This document shows positions 45,487-57,315 of a DNA stretch of 64,000 nucleotides, piece after piece (position 1 is the stretch's first letter; every line of letters begins with the position of its first letter). The notes under the pieces are model-generated. The model worked only from the letters and a program-made list of their open reading frames with translations, did no database searches and was not told where the DNA came from. A program made the translations under genes and the position numbers. Source of the stretch: Dama dama. Lineage: Eukaryota; Chordata; Mammalia; Artiodactyla; Cervidae. Location: positions 12,397,501-12,461,500 of the forward strand of contig NC_083692.1 of assembly GCF_033118175.1 (NCBI RefSeq). The letters are read 5' to 3'.

Positions 45487-45499
45487 TTGATGCTCTTTA

Positions 45500-46206
45500 A
45501 ATCGGTTTTAAACTATGACACGTGAGAACTGTGTTTGTGCTTAGCTATTCGTGTTTTTGCCCTTCTTTGCCTTTGCCTCTCTCCACCAATCAGGATTACC
45601 CTCAGGAGGTTAGTTTGGACACCGAGCTACATCTCAACATTTGGCAAAACATGGCAGCAATAAACCAGAGGACTCATTCTATTTAAATAACCAATGGTTT
45701 TAGACTCGTATGCTTCTTCAACATAGTAATAGGATCAAGGAAGCCCTCCCCCCATCCACTCAGCATTATCTACTGCAGGGATCAGGTGTAATATTATTGA
45801 GGTCACTTGTCTTGAAACTAGTCAAGAATTTTGAGGAGTGTCACCTTAGTGAAGTATTCAATCTGACCTAGACTTTGTTTCTGTACCTTATTAGTGGCTG
45901 TTGATTTGATAAGCACCAGAAACAGTCTTAAAAGGTTGTTGAATGGATTTTAGATCCTGCCAATCATTGTGTTTTCAGAGGTGGTGCTTTGAGGGGATAC
46001 CTTCCACCAGCCTCCAGATGGAAACAAGAGTCCACTTGTCTGAGCTTTCTTAACTTCGTGTGTAGGGACAGAGGCACAAAAGTATTCATGAGGCATCTGG
46101 CGAGCACAAACTTTACATATTGCAATAGGGATATGAAGCAACATGTCTCTTTCCTTTGTATTCTTCGTTTTAAAAGGTCAGTCTATTTATAAAAAATCAT
46201 TGTAAA
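45500..46206. other. Unassigned DNA
   Basis: No gene or named repeat. Short frames only. Confidence 0.35.
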
Positions 46207-46420
46207 TGCCCTCCCCGGTGGTCCAGGGGTTAAGAATCTGTCTTGCAATGCAGGGGACATGGTTTGACCCCTGGTCAGGGAACTAAGATTCCACATGCTA
46301 CAGAGCAACTAATCCACGCCACAACTAGAGAGTCCATGTAATGAAAGATCCGCGTAACACAACAAAGACCCTGTGTGTTGCAACTAAGACTTGATGCAGC
46401 CAAATAAATAAATATATTTT
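46207..46420 (+). mobile_element. CHR-type SINE, plus strand
   Basis: Head 'ccccggtggtccaggggttaagaatc', 'cctggtcagggaactaagat', and an AAATA tail. Flanks 46190-46208 and 46421-46439 are related 19-mers (about four mismatches), consistent with an old duplication. Confidence 0.83.
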
Positions 46421-46499
46421 TAAAAAATGGTTACAAATGGATATATGCAATTTTTTTCTTAGAAAACACCCTAAACTGCAAATGCTTTCATAATTATTA

Positions 46500-46740
46500 A
46501 TAATAGACATAACATACCTAGTACTTTGTGCTAGGTACTATTGCAAGTGCTTTATATATATTAGTTCATTTAATCCTCACACCTCCATAGGTTAATTATT
46601 GTTATTATTATTATCACCATCCCTATTTTATAGATGAGAAAATAGGCTCAAAGTCCCCAGCCCAGGGTTATACAACTAATATGGTGAAGACAGATTTGGA
46701 ACCTAGGCAATCCGGTTCTACCACCAGATACTGCCTTGGG
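46500..46740 (-). repeat. MIR SINE, minus strand
   Basis: 'cctattttatagatgagaaaatagg' and 'gttatacaactaatatgg' are reversed MIR segments, preceded by 'ttcatttaatcctcac'. Confidence 0.7.
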
Positions 46741-47005
46741 TTAGTTAGATATCTTTCCAGAAAGTATTGATATTGATGGGCCTGATTTTAATAGCAACAG
46801 CACCATCCCAAACACCTTGTTTAACCATAATTGTCATTCTAGGGGATGATACTGGCAGACAAGTTTTCCTTTGCTATAAGCTGATATAAAAGGCACCCAT
46901 CACTTGAAAGACAGCCCTATAGTTCCACATCACAAAGAGAAAGTTTATGTTATTCAGGAGATTGTAGGCTAAGTCTTTGAATTAAAAAAAAAAAAAAAAG
47001 ACATT

Positions 47006-47132
47006 AGAGGACTTCCCTGGCAGTTTAGTGGTTAAGACTCCTTGTTTCCAACACAGGGGTTGCAGGTTCGATTCCTGGTCAGGGAACTAGGATTCCACAT
47101 GGCATGCTGCATGCCGCCCCCCCCCCCCCACA
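47006..47132 (+). mobile_element. CHR-type SINE, plus strand, with poly-C
   Basis: 'ggacttccctggcagtttagtggttaag' head and 'cctggtcagggaactaggattccacat'. Ends in a run of 13-14 C at about 47116-47129. Confidence 0.82.
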
Positions 47133-47339
47133 AAAGTCATCAGTATCAGTATCTGAGCTGAAACCACTGAAACCAAGCCAGAGGTGACCATACGTTTCAG
47201 ATTATGGTACTAGGCTTAGACTGAGATCACAAACTTTCTGCAGGTGGTAGGCATCAGACCCAATGTTTAATTTCTTGCTCTACCATTTACTATTGGGATG
47301 ACTGCATTTATTTAGTTTTCTAATTTGTTTTAAATGTTG

Positions 47340-47875
47340 ATCTTGTGTAACTCTGCTGCTTAAAATCCTTGAGTCTCCTAATTTCTTGGTAAGTAAAATC
47401 TAAACTCTTAAACATGACCTGCAAGGACAAGTAAAATCTTGTTCTTGCCTACTTTTTCAGTTTCACAGGGCACTTCTTTCCAGTTCACTCACATCTCTGG
47501 CCTCACTGGCCTTTCACAAGTTCCTTACACTTCTAACAGACTCTTCCCTTTATTTGACACATTATTTTCGCTCCTTTCACCTGGCTACTTATCCTCCAGG
47601 TCTCAGCTTAGATGATCCTGCTTTAGAAAAGAAACTCCCTTCCCTGAATTAGTTTCCCATCCTTTCACTTTATGACCCTTATTCTAACTTGCCATTGAAC
47701 ATTTATTTATGTAATTATGTTTTAACATTTGTCTCTCCTACTCTTGTTGGCTCTTTGTAGTAGCTATGACAAGCTCTGTTTGGTTCCCTAATTTTTATCT
47801 AGTATTTAGTATAGTGCCTGGCAGTAATAGCCATTTGATAAACATTCATTAAGTAATGAATGAGGCTCCATGCCT
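47340..47875 (+). repeat. L2 LINE 3' region, plus strand
   Basis: 'cctcactggcctttcac', 'tcctccaggtctcagcttagatg', 'atagtgcctggcagtaatag' and 'taagtaatgaatga' follow the L2 3' end in order. Confidence 0.7.
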
Positions 47876-48540
47876 TCATGTACAAAAAGAGACTTTCTAA
47901 GATTGCTGGGAAGATTAAATGATGTTTATTCACAAATACTCACATATTCCCTGTCTAGTATAGTTCTAACATATTAGTAGATCCCAAATAAATACTAGTA
48001 CTTATTTTTGCCTTTTCCCTTTGATAGTCATGACTCCTCTCTGGGTTCTGCTTAGCTTCTCATAAATCATGACTGAGGATGATGAACAATGGCTGGTGGA
48101 GATGCTTGGTTTGGGGAATGGGAGAATTCCAGGAAGATGGAGCAGTGTAAATGTAAGCAGAGAGATAGAACATCAAATGCCAAGTTTGAAGAAAGAAGTT
48201 CTCTTAATAGACTAAAACTCAGAGCTATGTAAGAGAACTATGGTAGAAATGTCTGGATAAAATAGATTTGAATCAGATTTGATGAGTCTTATTAAGGAGT
48301 TTGGATGGGATGTTGAGTCAGGGGTACAGATTTTGGTGTTATTTGCAAGCTTGCTTGGGAGGGAAGAAAATTCTAGTGGGATACTTCAGTAGTAGCAAGA
48401 AGGAATGCAGAATATCAGGCCAGTTAGGCTTGTGTATAGAATTGTCTATCATTTCTTCTTTCTTTGCTATTTTTTTCTTCTTCCTCTTGAGTGCCGATAC
48501 TTCTGGACTCTGACTTAGTATTATTTCCTCTTTATTCTAT
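47876..48540. other. Unassigned DNA
   Basis: No gene. A 70-codon frame at 48301-48513 has no recognisable motif. Confidence 0.35.
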
Positions 48541-49270
48541 TCTTTCTCCCTGAGTGTCTCATTCTGTTTACCTGTTATAGGACTGGACTATCTCTTTCAT
48601 ACTTACGAGTGTTAAATCTATATTTCAGTTCAGAGCATTAGCTCCAGATTCCATGTAGCCAACACTCCCTGGATTTCCCTAAGATATGTCAATCCTGATG
48701 TTTCTAAAATCCAATCCACTGTCTCCCCCCAAACCTTTTCCTATATTTCCTGTCTGTAAGATATAGCATAGGCATCATCCATTCAGAAAGCCAAATCACC
48801 ATCCATTCTTTCTTGCTCTCTTTCCCTCCCTTGTGGAATCAGCATCAAATCCTGTAGATTTTCTCTCTTTAATCTTGACCGTTCTCTACTTTCTTCACTC
48901 TTCTTCATCCTCAGTGACACTGCGTTAGTTCATGCTTGATGAGTCCTGACCTAGCCAACAATATGCATGTCCCAATAAGTCTCCTCATCTCTGAGTATTT
49001 TCTTTCACCGCTTTAATCAATTTTTCTAAGATGCAAATATGTATTACTTCCTAGCTTAAAACTCCTGTTTCTCTTTGTCCCTGGAATGAAGCCTAAGAAG
49101 TTTAACATCTTTATTTTGACCTATGAGATGTACCTCTTCCCAGGTGAAGTTATTACAAACCCTCTTCAAGCAAATCTGCTCTTTTTTCCTATGTATATCA
49201 CTCTGTTTTCAGTCCAGACCGAGTGCCTAGCACAATGCCAAATATGTAGCAGGTTTTAATTAATATTTTC
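48541..49270 (+). repeat. Probable diverged L2 region, plus strand
   Basis: Pyrimidine-rich DNA with 'gtcccaataagtctcctc', 'ttaaaactcctgtttctc', 'gaatgaagcctaag' and 'gtgcctagcacaatgcc' in L2-like order. Low similarity. Confidence 0.45.
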
Positions 49271-52200
49271 CAAAACAAAATGTCTTGAAGGATGAAAACA
49301 GACTGGGACATGGCTTTCATGTGGCAAGTAGGAGGAAAAAAACAGAGTCAGGATAAGAGTGAAAATGGGTGATGAAGATAAAGAAAGAACAGTCATTGAA
49401 ATTAGAGGAGATAAGAATAGACCTTGGCATTAGAGAAGGACAAGAGTAATAAAATCAGCTTGCCTTTGACTTCTAAAGAAGAAGGAGCAGGTCAAAACTG
49501 TCAAACATAGCAGGAGGGTCAAAGCAGAAGAATGAGAAAAGATGTTTTAATTGGGCTATTAGGAAATCATTGGTGACTTGGGAGATGAGTTTTAAGGAAT
49601 CAGTGCATGGGAGGTAGAAGCCACATGGTAAATACTGAGGGATGTGTGACAAGGAGGTTGAGGCAAGAAGTGCCCTTGAGAATTTTAATCATAAAACAAA
49701 AAATGTTATCATGGAGTTCACATTATAAGTAGATGTCCCCCTTTTCCCCCAAAGAATGCATATTACAAATATCCTTCCAATTAATTTGGGAAAGTTTAAA
49801 AATGTGATGTAGTTAGATTTTACACATTCCTTTCTCTACACCAACTGCTTCTAAATCTTGGAGAGATTGGTAGGATAAACATTGTGCGTGTAAGGAACTA
49901 GGTTTGGTTGGAGAGAAAGAAATAAAAATACCTTTTTGTATGTTACTTATCTATTTTTTCAGTTTTTTAAGGCATTTGTGCAGATTTTAAAAGTAATGCG
50001 TATTCATTATCATTGTAATATTGTCATATGAAAGGAAATGAAAATTACATGTAATTCCTCTGCCCTGAGAAAACTATTAACATATTCATATTATGTGTGT
50101 GACTGTATAAATATACTTATTCCTTAACTTAATTTTAGCATCCTGGCTCAAAGTTTCAATTATTAGATAGCAGTGAGGTGGGTTTATTCATTGTTTGGAA
50201 ATGATTGGAGATGCATATAACTAATTTTTTTCCCCCAGTGGAAGCTCCCACTACATCTTTACACTTAACACTTGTGCTGTTTGAGTGTAGTCTGATAACA
50301 CTGAGGAATTTATGACAAAGTGTTGTGAGTTGCAGGCTAAGGGGCAGAGTTTCTAGGCTTAGTGACCCAAAGAGAGACGGTCAATCAATAGTATATTGTA
50401 AAAATTCTACAGAATAAATAATTCAGGCTTTCCTCTTCTTCCAAAATAAACTCGCCATCTCAGTGGTTCTTGATGGACTTTTCATTCCCTGACTGCTACC
50501 CTCCATGATGTCATAGTTCCTTTGTGACCAGGCCAATGGTCTCCCAGAGATTATAACCAGGGGTGTCCTAAGACTCCCCAAGGAGAAGCAGTTACAATTT
50601 TCTGAGCTGTCAGAGGACAAGGGACTATGGAGACGAAAGCTCTTGCCATTTCTTACCATATTTCTAGCTGGCAGCTATGGGACCTAGGATTGGATTCTCT
50701 ATTGAGGCTTTGGGAGAAACTCAAGTTCTTACCTGAAAGAGTTCCACCAGGTTTGCAGAAGAAAGCAAGCAATGCTGTTACCTTGTTTTGGTCCTTTATG
50801 GACTCTGTGGTCCCAAGGCACCACTTTTCAGTGTTATGTGAAGCCTGCCCTGTCACCTACAGAGGAGATGAAACTAGCCTGGCTTCTAATGCCAGCCGCA
50901 CTCTAATATTGCCGTCTACCCTGCCTTTTACAGTATTCTTTACATGTCATGCCAGAAAATAAAATAATAATTCTGTGAACCTTTTTACCCCCAATAAGTG
51001 CTCACACAATGAATTTAATTAAAATCCCCTTTATCTATTATGCTGAAAACAAGGAATTAACAATATCCATTAAAATGACTATTACATTCACATCAACTGG
51101 ATTTCAATACCTGACTAAAATGATATGAAGGAAGCCATAATCATGTGAGGCCCAATATGGTGTATAAATTTAAACCTTTCGAAACCCTAAATTATTTTAA
51201 TCTGCAAATGTAATTATCATAAATGTCAGTCAAACTTTCTCATGGCCTCTCTCTGTTGAACAAAAAGAAACAAATGAAACTGTGAAGCTTTTAAGTTTTA
51301 CAAACTCACAATTAACTCCTCTATGACCAGTGGACTGTCAGGTTGAGAAGAAAGAAGAAATTTTTAAGTAGTTTAAGGACCTGAAATATAGTTTGCAGAA
51401 GAGATAATCAAGAGATTATGGTCAATGATTTACAATATTCCTTTGAATTCAAGTTGGTTGGATGATAATGCCGATAACTTTTTGACAGTAGCTATAGAGT
51501 CAGCTTTTTGCTATAAATTTGTAACATGACTAAGAATCCCTATATAATATTCAACTTTATATAGTAGGTAAGATTGTTGCTCTCCTCAGCACCTTTAACA
51601 AGTAGTGTTCCAGAGCCACATTTAAGGTTGAGATATGAAGTAAATAAAGGTAGTGATCATCTCTCTTATGACATCAAAGGGCATATTTATCAAAACCCAA
51701 TGCTATTGCTCCAGGAAAGGGAAGAAAACATATTATTTCTTGAGAAGAGAGAACCTAGTTTTAATTAAAGCACTGTATTAAAAAATGATGACCACAGAAG
51801 AGATATACACTTATTTTAGTTCATTCTTTACCACCATTTCCAATTATGCATTGTATCTAAGCTATGCATTCTCACTCACTACAGGGATAGAGGTTTTTTT
51901 TCTGTGGGATATTGCCTTCTGGAGGACAAAATGCCAATTCTTTGCATGTTCCAGCTCCCTTCTGACATCAATCATTGTACAGTAAAAATTCCAAACTTCA
52001 GTTGAAAAGAAGACAAAGAACTTTGTAAACACCCCTCTAATCACACACAGATTGCAAAATTGTCTGAAAGTTATCTGTTAACCTGTTAGATATTTAAAAT
52101 AGATCCCACATACCAGGAAAGTAGCCTTGTTAAGACCTTCCTCACATCATTCCCACTTTAAATCACATCAACCCAGGGCTCAATCTATATTCTTTTTTCC

Positions 52201-52840
52201 TTTGTGATTTTGCTTTTAACCCTATTTGGTACTTGTCCCTTCTCCATTGTTGGGAAGGTCTGAAAGCCTGTCATATTGAGCCTGCTGCTTCTCCATTATT
52301 TGCTTTGAATAAACTCTATTATGTTGCCCTAATAACCACAGCTGTGTAAGTGTCGATCGGTCTCTTTTATCATGGCATAATTTCTATATATGAAAGTGAT
52401 TTGCCCTCCCTGTCTGCTGATGACTTCCATTGTTTGTATTGACTGACACATGGCTCAACTCTCAACCCTTAGTTCTTGTCGGCTCTTTCTTTCCCTCTCT
52501 CCCACTGGAGCAATCTTAGCCTTTATCCTAAAACATTACTCTAAAATTAATGAAACTAGAGTGGCCGTAGATCTTCAGCGACCAAAAAGGCAGCAGAAAG
52601 ACTGAATTGCCAAATCTTGAAAAAAAAAAAAAAAAAACTCAGCTCGATGCCTCGTTTCTGAGGCATGATTATCATCTTGACTAATGGATTGCTATGCTGA
52701 CAGCATTATTACCCTCAAGAGTGCCGAGGATTTTAATGGAAACTTGAGACTGGATGCTGTCTTTGGATGCTGTTACAGGGACAGCCAGAAGTCCTAGCGA
52801 TGCTGCTCTAGACTGCAATTGTTTCAAACTAAAGGTCTTT
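49271..52840. other. 3.6 kb without lineage-specific repeats
   Basis: No L1-BT, BovB or Bov-tA. Open frames at 50423-50659 (minus) and 50627-50962 (plus, 111 codons) overlap head to head but have no recognised domain. A possible LTR-like end with AATAAA lies at about 52308-52315. A-run at 52620-52638. Confidence 0.4.
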
Positions 52841-53053
52841 CGGGGGCTTCCCAGGTGAAGCCGTGGTAAAGAACCCACCTGCCAATGCAGGAGGCACAAG
52901 AGAGTTTGGGATGATCCCCTGGAGGAGGAAATGGTAACTCACTGCAGTATTCTTGCCTAGATAATTCCTTGGACAGAGGAGACTGGTGGGCCACAGTCCA
53001 TGTGGTTGCAAAGAGCTGGACACGACTGAGTGGCTGAGCACACACATACACAC
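52841..53053 (+). mobile_element. Bov-tA SINE, plus strand
   Basis: GGGGGCTTCCCAGG head, Bov-A body, and a CA-rich end. AAAGGTCTTT (52831-52840) and AAAGGTTTTT (53054-53063) form a near-perfect duplication. Confidence 0.88.
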
Positions 53054-53224
53054 AAAGGTTTTTGGATCTGGCCAGATTCTGACCTTGGACATGCCTGTGA
53101 ATGTTGACTATGCCTTGCATGTCCCTGTTGATGGTTTTACCACGAGGCCATATTTTTCCAGATAAGACTTTGAATGAGGTCCAGAAGCACAGGAAGCAGG
53201 ATCAGGAAGAATTTCTATTGCATC

Positions 53225-53360
53225 TCTTCAAATTGGTTGACTACATGTCGCAAATGAGTAAACTGAGGTTCAGAGAGATTAAATACATTATTAAAGGTTA
53301 CTCAACCAATGAAGTGGTAGAGTCAAGATTCAAACTCCAACCCTCTCCTCATTTTATGAT
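53225..53360 (-). repeat. MIR SINE, minus strand
   Basis: 'gagtaaactgaggttcagagagattaaat' and 'gtggtagagtcaagattcaaactcc' are reversed MIR. Confidence 0.7.
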
Positions 53361-53618
53361 GCCTCTGAAGTGGAGTTTGGAGTAGCCCAGCCTCTGTGGT
53401 GGACAGTGACCCAGAGTTTTGTTATGACAGAGCGGGTGGAAGTAATTCTTCATGGCGCCCTAACATTCAGACTCAGAGCAACGCGGAGCAATGAAGTGAA
53501 TGCTGACAAACATTGTAAGCTCACTTGGAGCAATTAGTCAGCAGTTGTGAGGTGAATCATAAAGCACCCATTGAATGTAAAAACAGTATCTGCAGCTTCA
53601 GATCAGGCCAAATCACTG

Positions 53619-53746
53619 GTTTTATGTATTGGATTGACCAAAAATTTCATTCAGCTTTTTTCAAAGGTTTTATGTATTGGATTGGCCAAAAACTTCATTC
53701 AGCTTTTTTTCTGCAACATGTTACAAACTTTTGGATCTGCCCAATA
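53619..53746 (+). mobile_element. Mariner-like MITE with tandemly duplicated left end
   Basis: The MITE core 53677-53744 (68 bp) starts TTGGATTGGCCAAAAA and ends in TTTTGGATCTGCCCAA, partial inverted ends typical of mariner miniatures, with TA on both sides (53675-53676, 53745-53746). The left 48 bp (53619-53666) is repeated as 53667-53714. No transposase. Confidence 0.72.
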
Positions 53747-53876
53747 TTTTGTGTTATTAGCTTTAGCTGTTTGGTGTGTGCATGTTTATGCATAGGCATA
53801 TGTGTGTGTTGTTAGTGTTGTGACTAGTCATGAGATTAGTCTGATCCTTATTTACTTTGTAATAAACATAAAACAT

Positions 53877-54088
53877 ACCTTCCCTGGTGGCTCAGATGGT
53901 AAACTGTCTGCCTATAATGCGGGAGACCCAGGTTCAATACCTGGGTTGGGAAGATCCCCTGGAGAAGGAAATGGCAACCCACTCCAGTATTCTTGCCTGG
54001 AGAATCCCATGGAGAGAGGAGCCTGGTAGGCTACAGTCCATGGGGTTGCAAACAGTTGGACATGACTGAGCGACTTCATGTTCACTTT
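53877..54088 (+). mobile_element. Bov-tA SINE, plus strand
   Basis: Near-complete: 'ccctggtggctcagatgg', 'ggttcaatacctgggttggg', 'ggagaaggaaatggcaaccc', 'catgactgagcgacttc'. Confidence 0.92.
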
Positions 54089-54099
54089 TTTTCATTTTC

Positions 54100-54640
54100 A
54101 ATAGTAATCACCAAATCCTATTGGCTCCGCCTTCAAAACTAATCTGAAATCTGACTACTTCCCACCACCTCCACTATTACTATCTAAGCTTAAAGCCACC
54201 ATCATCTTTTGCCCAGATCACTCTAAGAACTCCCCAACAGTTGTCTGTGTCCTCCTACATTCTGTTTTTTACCTCCCAGTCATGGTCAGAGTGCTCCCTC
54301 TAAAACTCTTGTCGATGCCCTTGGGGGGCCCCCTTCACAGTTGTATTATATGCGTCCCTGCAAAGTCCTTAAGAGCCTACAAACCTTGGCATGGTCAGAA
54401 TTCTGCTCATCTTTGGATCGATTTCTTACACTCTGCCTTTGCTCTGCCCTAGCCACACCGCCTCCCTGCTGTTCTCTTTCGTCAAACGCGCTTAGGTATC
54501 AGAATCTTGGCCCTTCCTGTTCCCGGGACTGAAGCACTCTGCCTTCCAAGGTGCGTTCTCATTCACTCACTCATCTTACTCACATCCGAAAAGGTTTCCT
54601 TAAGCCCTGTTCCTGCTCCCCACCCGCTGCCCACACATAT
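54100..54640 (+). repeat. L2 LINE region, plus strand
   Basis: 'gccaccatcatcttttgcccagatcactc', 'ggtcagagtgctccctctaaaa' and 'gcctttgctctgccctagccacac' match L2 ORF/3' order. Confidence 0.6.
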
Positions 54641-54685
54641 TCACTTTCTTTTAAAAAAAAAGAAAATTTTGTTTTGTGGTCTTTT

Positions 54686-55547
54686 TTAAATGAATATGTT
54701 TATTTTTAATTGGAGAATAATTGCTTTACAGTATTGTGTTTCTGCATGTATCAACACGAATCAGCCATAGGTACACATCTGTCCCCCTCCCTCTAGAAAC
54801 TCCCTCCCACCTCCCACCTCCCACCACATTCCGCACCTCTAGGTTGACACAGAACACTGGGTTTGAGCTCCCTGCATCATACAGCAAATTCCCACTGGCT
54901 ATCTATGTTGATCATATAATATATATGTTTCAGTGTTACTCTCTTAATCAGTACCTCCCTCTCCTTCCTCTACTGTGTCCACGAGTCTGTTCTCCATGTC
55001 TGCGTCTCCATTGCAGCCCTACAGATATTCATTGCTGCCATCTTTCTAGATTTCATATACATGTGTTAGTATATGACATTTGTTTTTGTCTTTCTGACTT
55101 ACTCTGTATAATAGGTTTTAGGTTCATCCATCTCATTAGAACTGATTCAAATGTGTTCCTTTTATGGCTGAGTAATATTCTAGAAACGATATTACTTTGT
55201 ACAATATTCCATTGTTTATGAAATATTACTTTGTTATGGATAAAGAACACATCTTTATCCATTCATCCATTGATGGACATTTGCTTCCAGGTCCTAGCTA
55301 TTGTAAATAGTGCTGCAATGAACACTGGGGTACATGTGTCTTTTTCAATTATGATTTCCTCAGGGTATATGGCCAGTAGTGGGGTTGTTGGGTCATGTGG
55401 TAGTTGTATTCCTAGTTTTTAAAGGAATCCCCATACTGTTTTCCATAGTGGCTGTACCAATTTACTTTCCCACCAACAGTGCAAGAAGATTCCCTTTTCT
55501 CCACACCCTCTCCAGCATTTATTGTTTGTAGATTTTTTAATGATGGC
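54686..55547 (-). mobile_element. Older L1 (artiodactyl type), minus strand (part 1)
   Basis: The reversed L1 3'UTR and ORF2 end are similar in layout to the young copy's 3' end ('aatcagccataggtacac', 'ggctgagtaatattc', 'cattgatggacatttg', 'ctccacaccctctccagc') but diverged and with an extra duplicated stretch at about 55181-55245. A BovB at 55548 splits it. Confidence 0.85.
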
Positions 55548-56546
55548 TACCTGCCTCCCGAGAAATCCGTATGCAGATCAAGAAGTCCTAGTTAGAACTG
55601 GACATGGAACAACAGGCTTGTTCCAAATAGGGAAAGGAGTACATCAAGGCTGTATATTGTCACCCTGCTTATTTAATTTATATGCAGAGTACATCATGCG
55701 AAATGCCAGCCTGGGTGAAGTACAAGCTGGAATCAAGATTGCTGGGAGAAATATCAATACGCTCAGATATGCAGATGACACCACCCTTATGGCAGAAAGT
55801 AAAGGGGAACTAAAGAGCCAACTGATGAAAGTGAAAGAGGAGAGTAAAAAAGTTGGCTTAAAACTCATCATTCAGAAAACTAAGATCATGGCATCCAGTC
55901 CCATCACTTCACGGCAAATAGATGGGGAAACAATGGAAACAATGAGAGACTTTATTTTTGGGGGCTCCAAAATCACTGCAGATAGTGGCTGCAGCCATGA
56001 AATTAAAAGACGTTTGCTCCTTGGAAGAGAAGTTATGACCAACCTAGACAGCATATTAAAAAGCAGAGACATTACTTTACCAACAAAGGTCTGTCTAGTC
56101 AAAGCTGTGGTGTTTCCATTAGTCATGTATGGATGTGAGAGTTGGACTATAAAGAAAGCTGAGTGCCAAAGAATTGATGCTTTTGAACTGTGGTGTTGGA
56201 GATGACTCTTGAGAGTCCCTTGGACTGCAAGGAGATCCAACCAGTCCATCCTAAAGGAAATCAGTCCTGAATATTCATTGGAAAGACCGATGCTGAAACT
56301 CCAATACTTTGGCCACCTGATGTGAAGAACTGACTCATTTGAAAAGACCCTGATGCTGGGAAAGATTGAAGGCAGGAGGAGAAGGGGACGACAGAGGATG
56401 AGATGGTTGGATGGCATCACCAACTCAATGGACATGAGTTTGAGTAAACTCTGGGAGTTGGTGATAGACAGGGAGGCCTGGCGTGCTGTGACTCATGGGG
56501 TGGCAAAGAGTCGGACGCAACTGAGCGACTGAACTGAACTGAACTG
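55548..56546 (+). mobile_element. BovB LINE, 5'-truncated, nested in L1, plus strand
   Basis: Starts at 'cctgcctcccgagaaatcc' inside the RT and ends with GAACT units at 56531-56546. The L1 antisense sequence can be read on both sides. No clear duplication. Confidence 0.9.
55550..56205 (+). pseudogene. BovB RT C-terminal half, truncated
   Basis: Open frame reading VRTGHGTTGLFQIGKGVHQGCILSP, LRYADDTTLM (motif C), IQKTKIMAS and FELWCWR, then TGA at 56203-56205 where sister copies have AGA. Motif A is lost by truncation. The first ~10 codons of the open frame (from 55522) come from antisense L1. Confidence 0.85.
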
Positions 56547-56822
56547 TTTCTGACTGGTGTGAGGTGAGGCCCCATTGTAATTTTGATTTGCATTCTCTAA
56601 TACTGAGTGCTGTTGAGCATCTTTTCATGTGATTATTAGCCATCAGTATGTCTTCTTTGGAGAAATGTCTGTTTAGGTCTTCTGTTCACTTTTTGATGGG
56701 GTTGTTTGTTTTTCTGGTATTGAGCTTCATGAGCTGCTTGTGTATTTTGGTGATTAGCACTTTGTCAGTTGCTTCCTTTGCTGTTATTCTCTCCCATTCT
56801 GAAGGCTGTCTTTTCACCGTGT
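56547..56822 (-). mobile_element. Older L1, minus strand (part 2)
   Basis: 'tctgactggtgtgagg', 'gagcatcttttcatgtg' and 'ctccattctgaaggctgtc' type reversed ORF2 continues the element at 54686. Confidence 0.85.
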
Positions 56823-56839
56823 TGCAGTGTGGGGATCTT

Positions 56840-57059
56840 GATCCTGTCATGTGGGATCTTTCCTTGTGCACACACTCTGAGTCTCTCGGCTCAGTAGTTG
56901 GGACACGTGGACTCTCTATTTGTGGGGTGTGGGCTCTGGAGCATCGGGGCTGTGGTGTTGCTCCACAGCATGTGGGATCTTAGTTCCCTGACCAGGGATG
57001 TAACCTGCATTCCCTGCATCGCCGGGTGGACTCTTGGCCACTGGACTACCAGGGAAGTT
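56840..57059 (-). mobile_element. CHR-type SINE, minus strand
   Basis: Reversed: 'ttccctggtagtccagtggcc' head at 57059, 'ggtcagggaactaagatccc', then a diverged body. Confidence 0.75.
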
Positions 57060-57177
57060 TCCACATTGACTTTCTAGCCTTGGCTCTGAATGACTTTTCT
57101 TCATAACACATGACACTAACTGACATCATATTGTAGATTAACTTTTTTTGTTTTTTTGCTTTGGTTTGCTTTATTTT

Positions 57178-57315
57178 ATGCCTCTCCCACTAGAATATAA
57201 GCTCCAGAAAAGTGGGACAATTTGGGGCTTGTTCATCACTCTGTCTTCAGTGCCTAAAGTGCCAGACATAAAAGTTTTACAATAAATATCTTCAATGGAT
57301 TCATGAATGAAAGTA
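57178..57315 (+). repeat. L2 LINE 3' end, plus strand
   Basis: 'actagaatataagctcc', 'cactctgtcttcagtgcc' and 'aataaatatcttc' are the L2 terminal motif order. Confidence 0.72.

Noticed and set aside
50627..50962. 111-codon frame
   Set aside because: No domain or signal seen; overlapped by an antisense frame. Kept only as a point to check.
54721..55221. 166-codon plus-strand frame
   Set aside because: It is the antisense of an older L1 3'UTR and ORF2 end.
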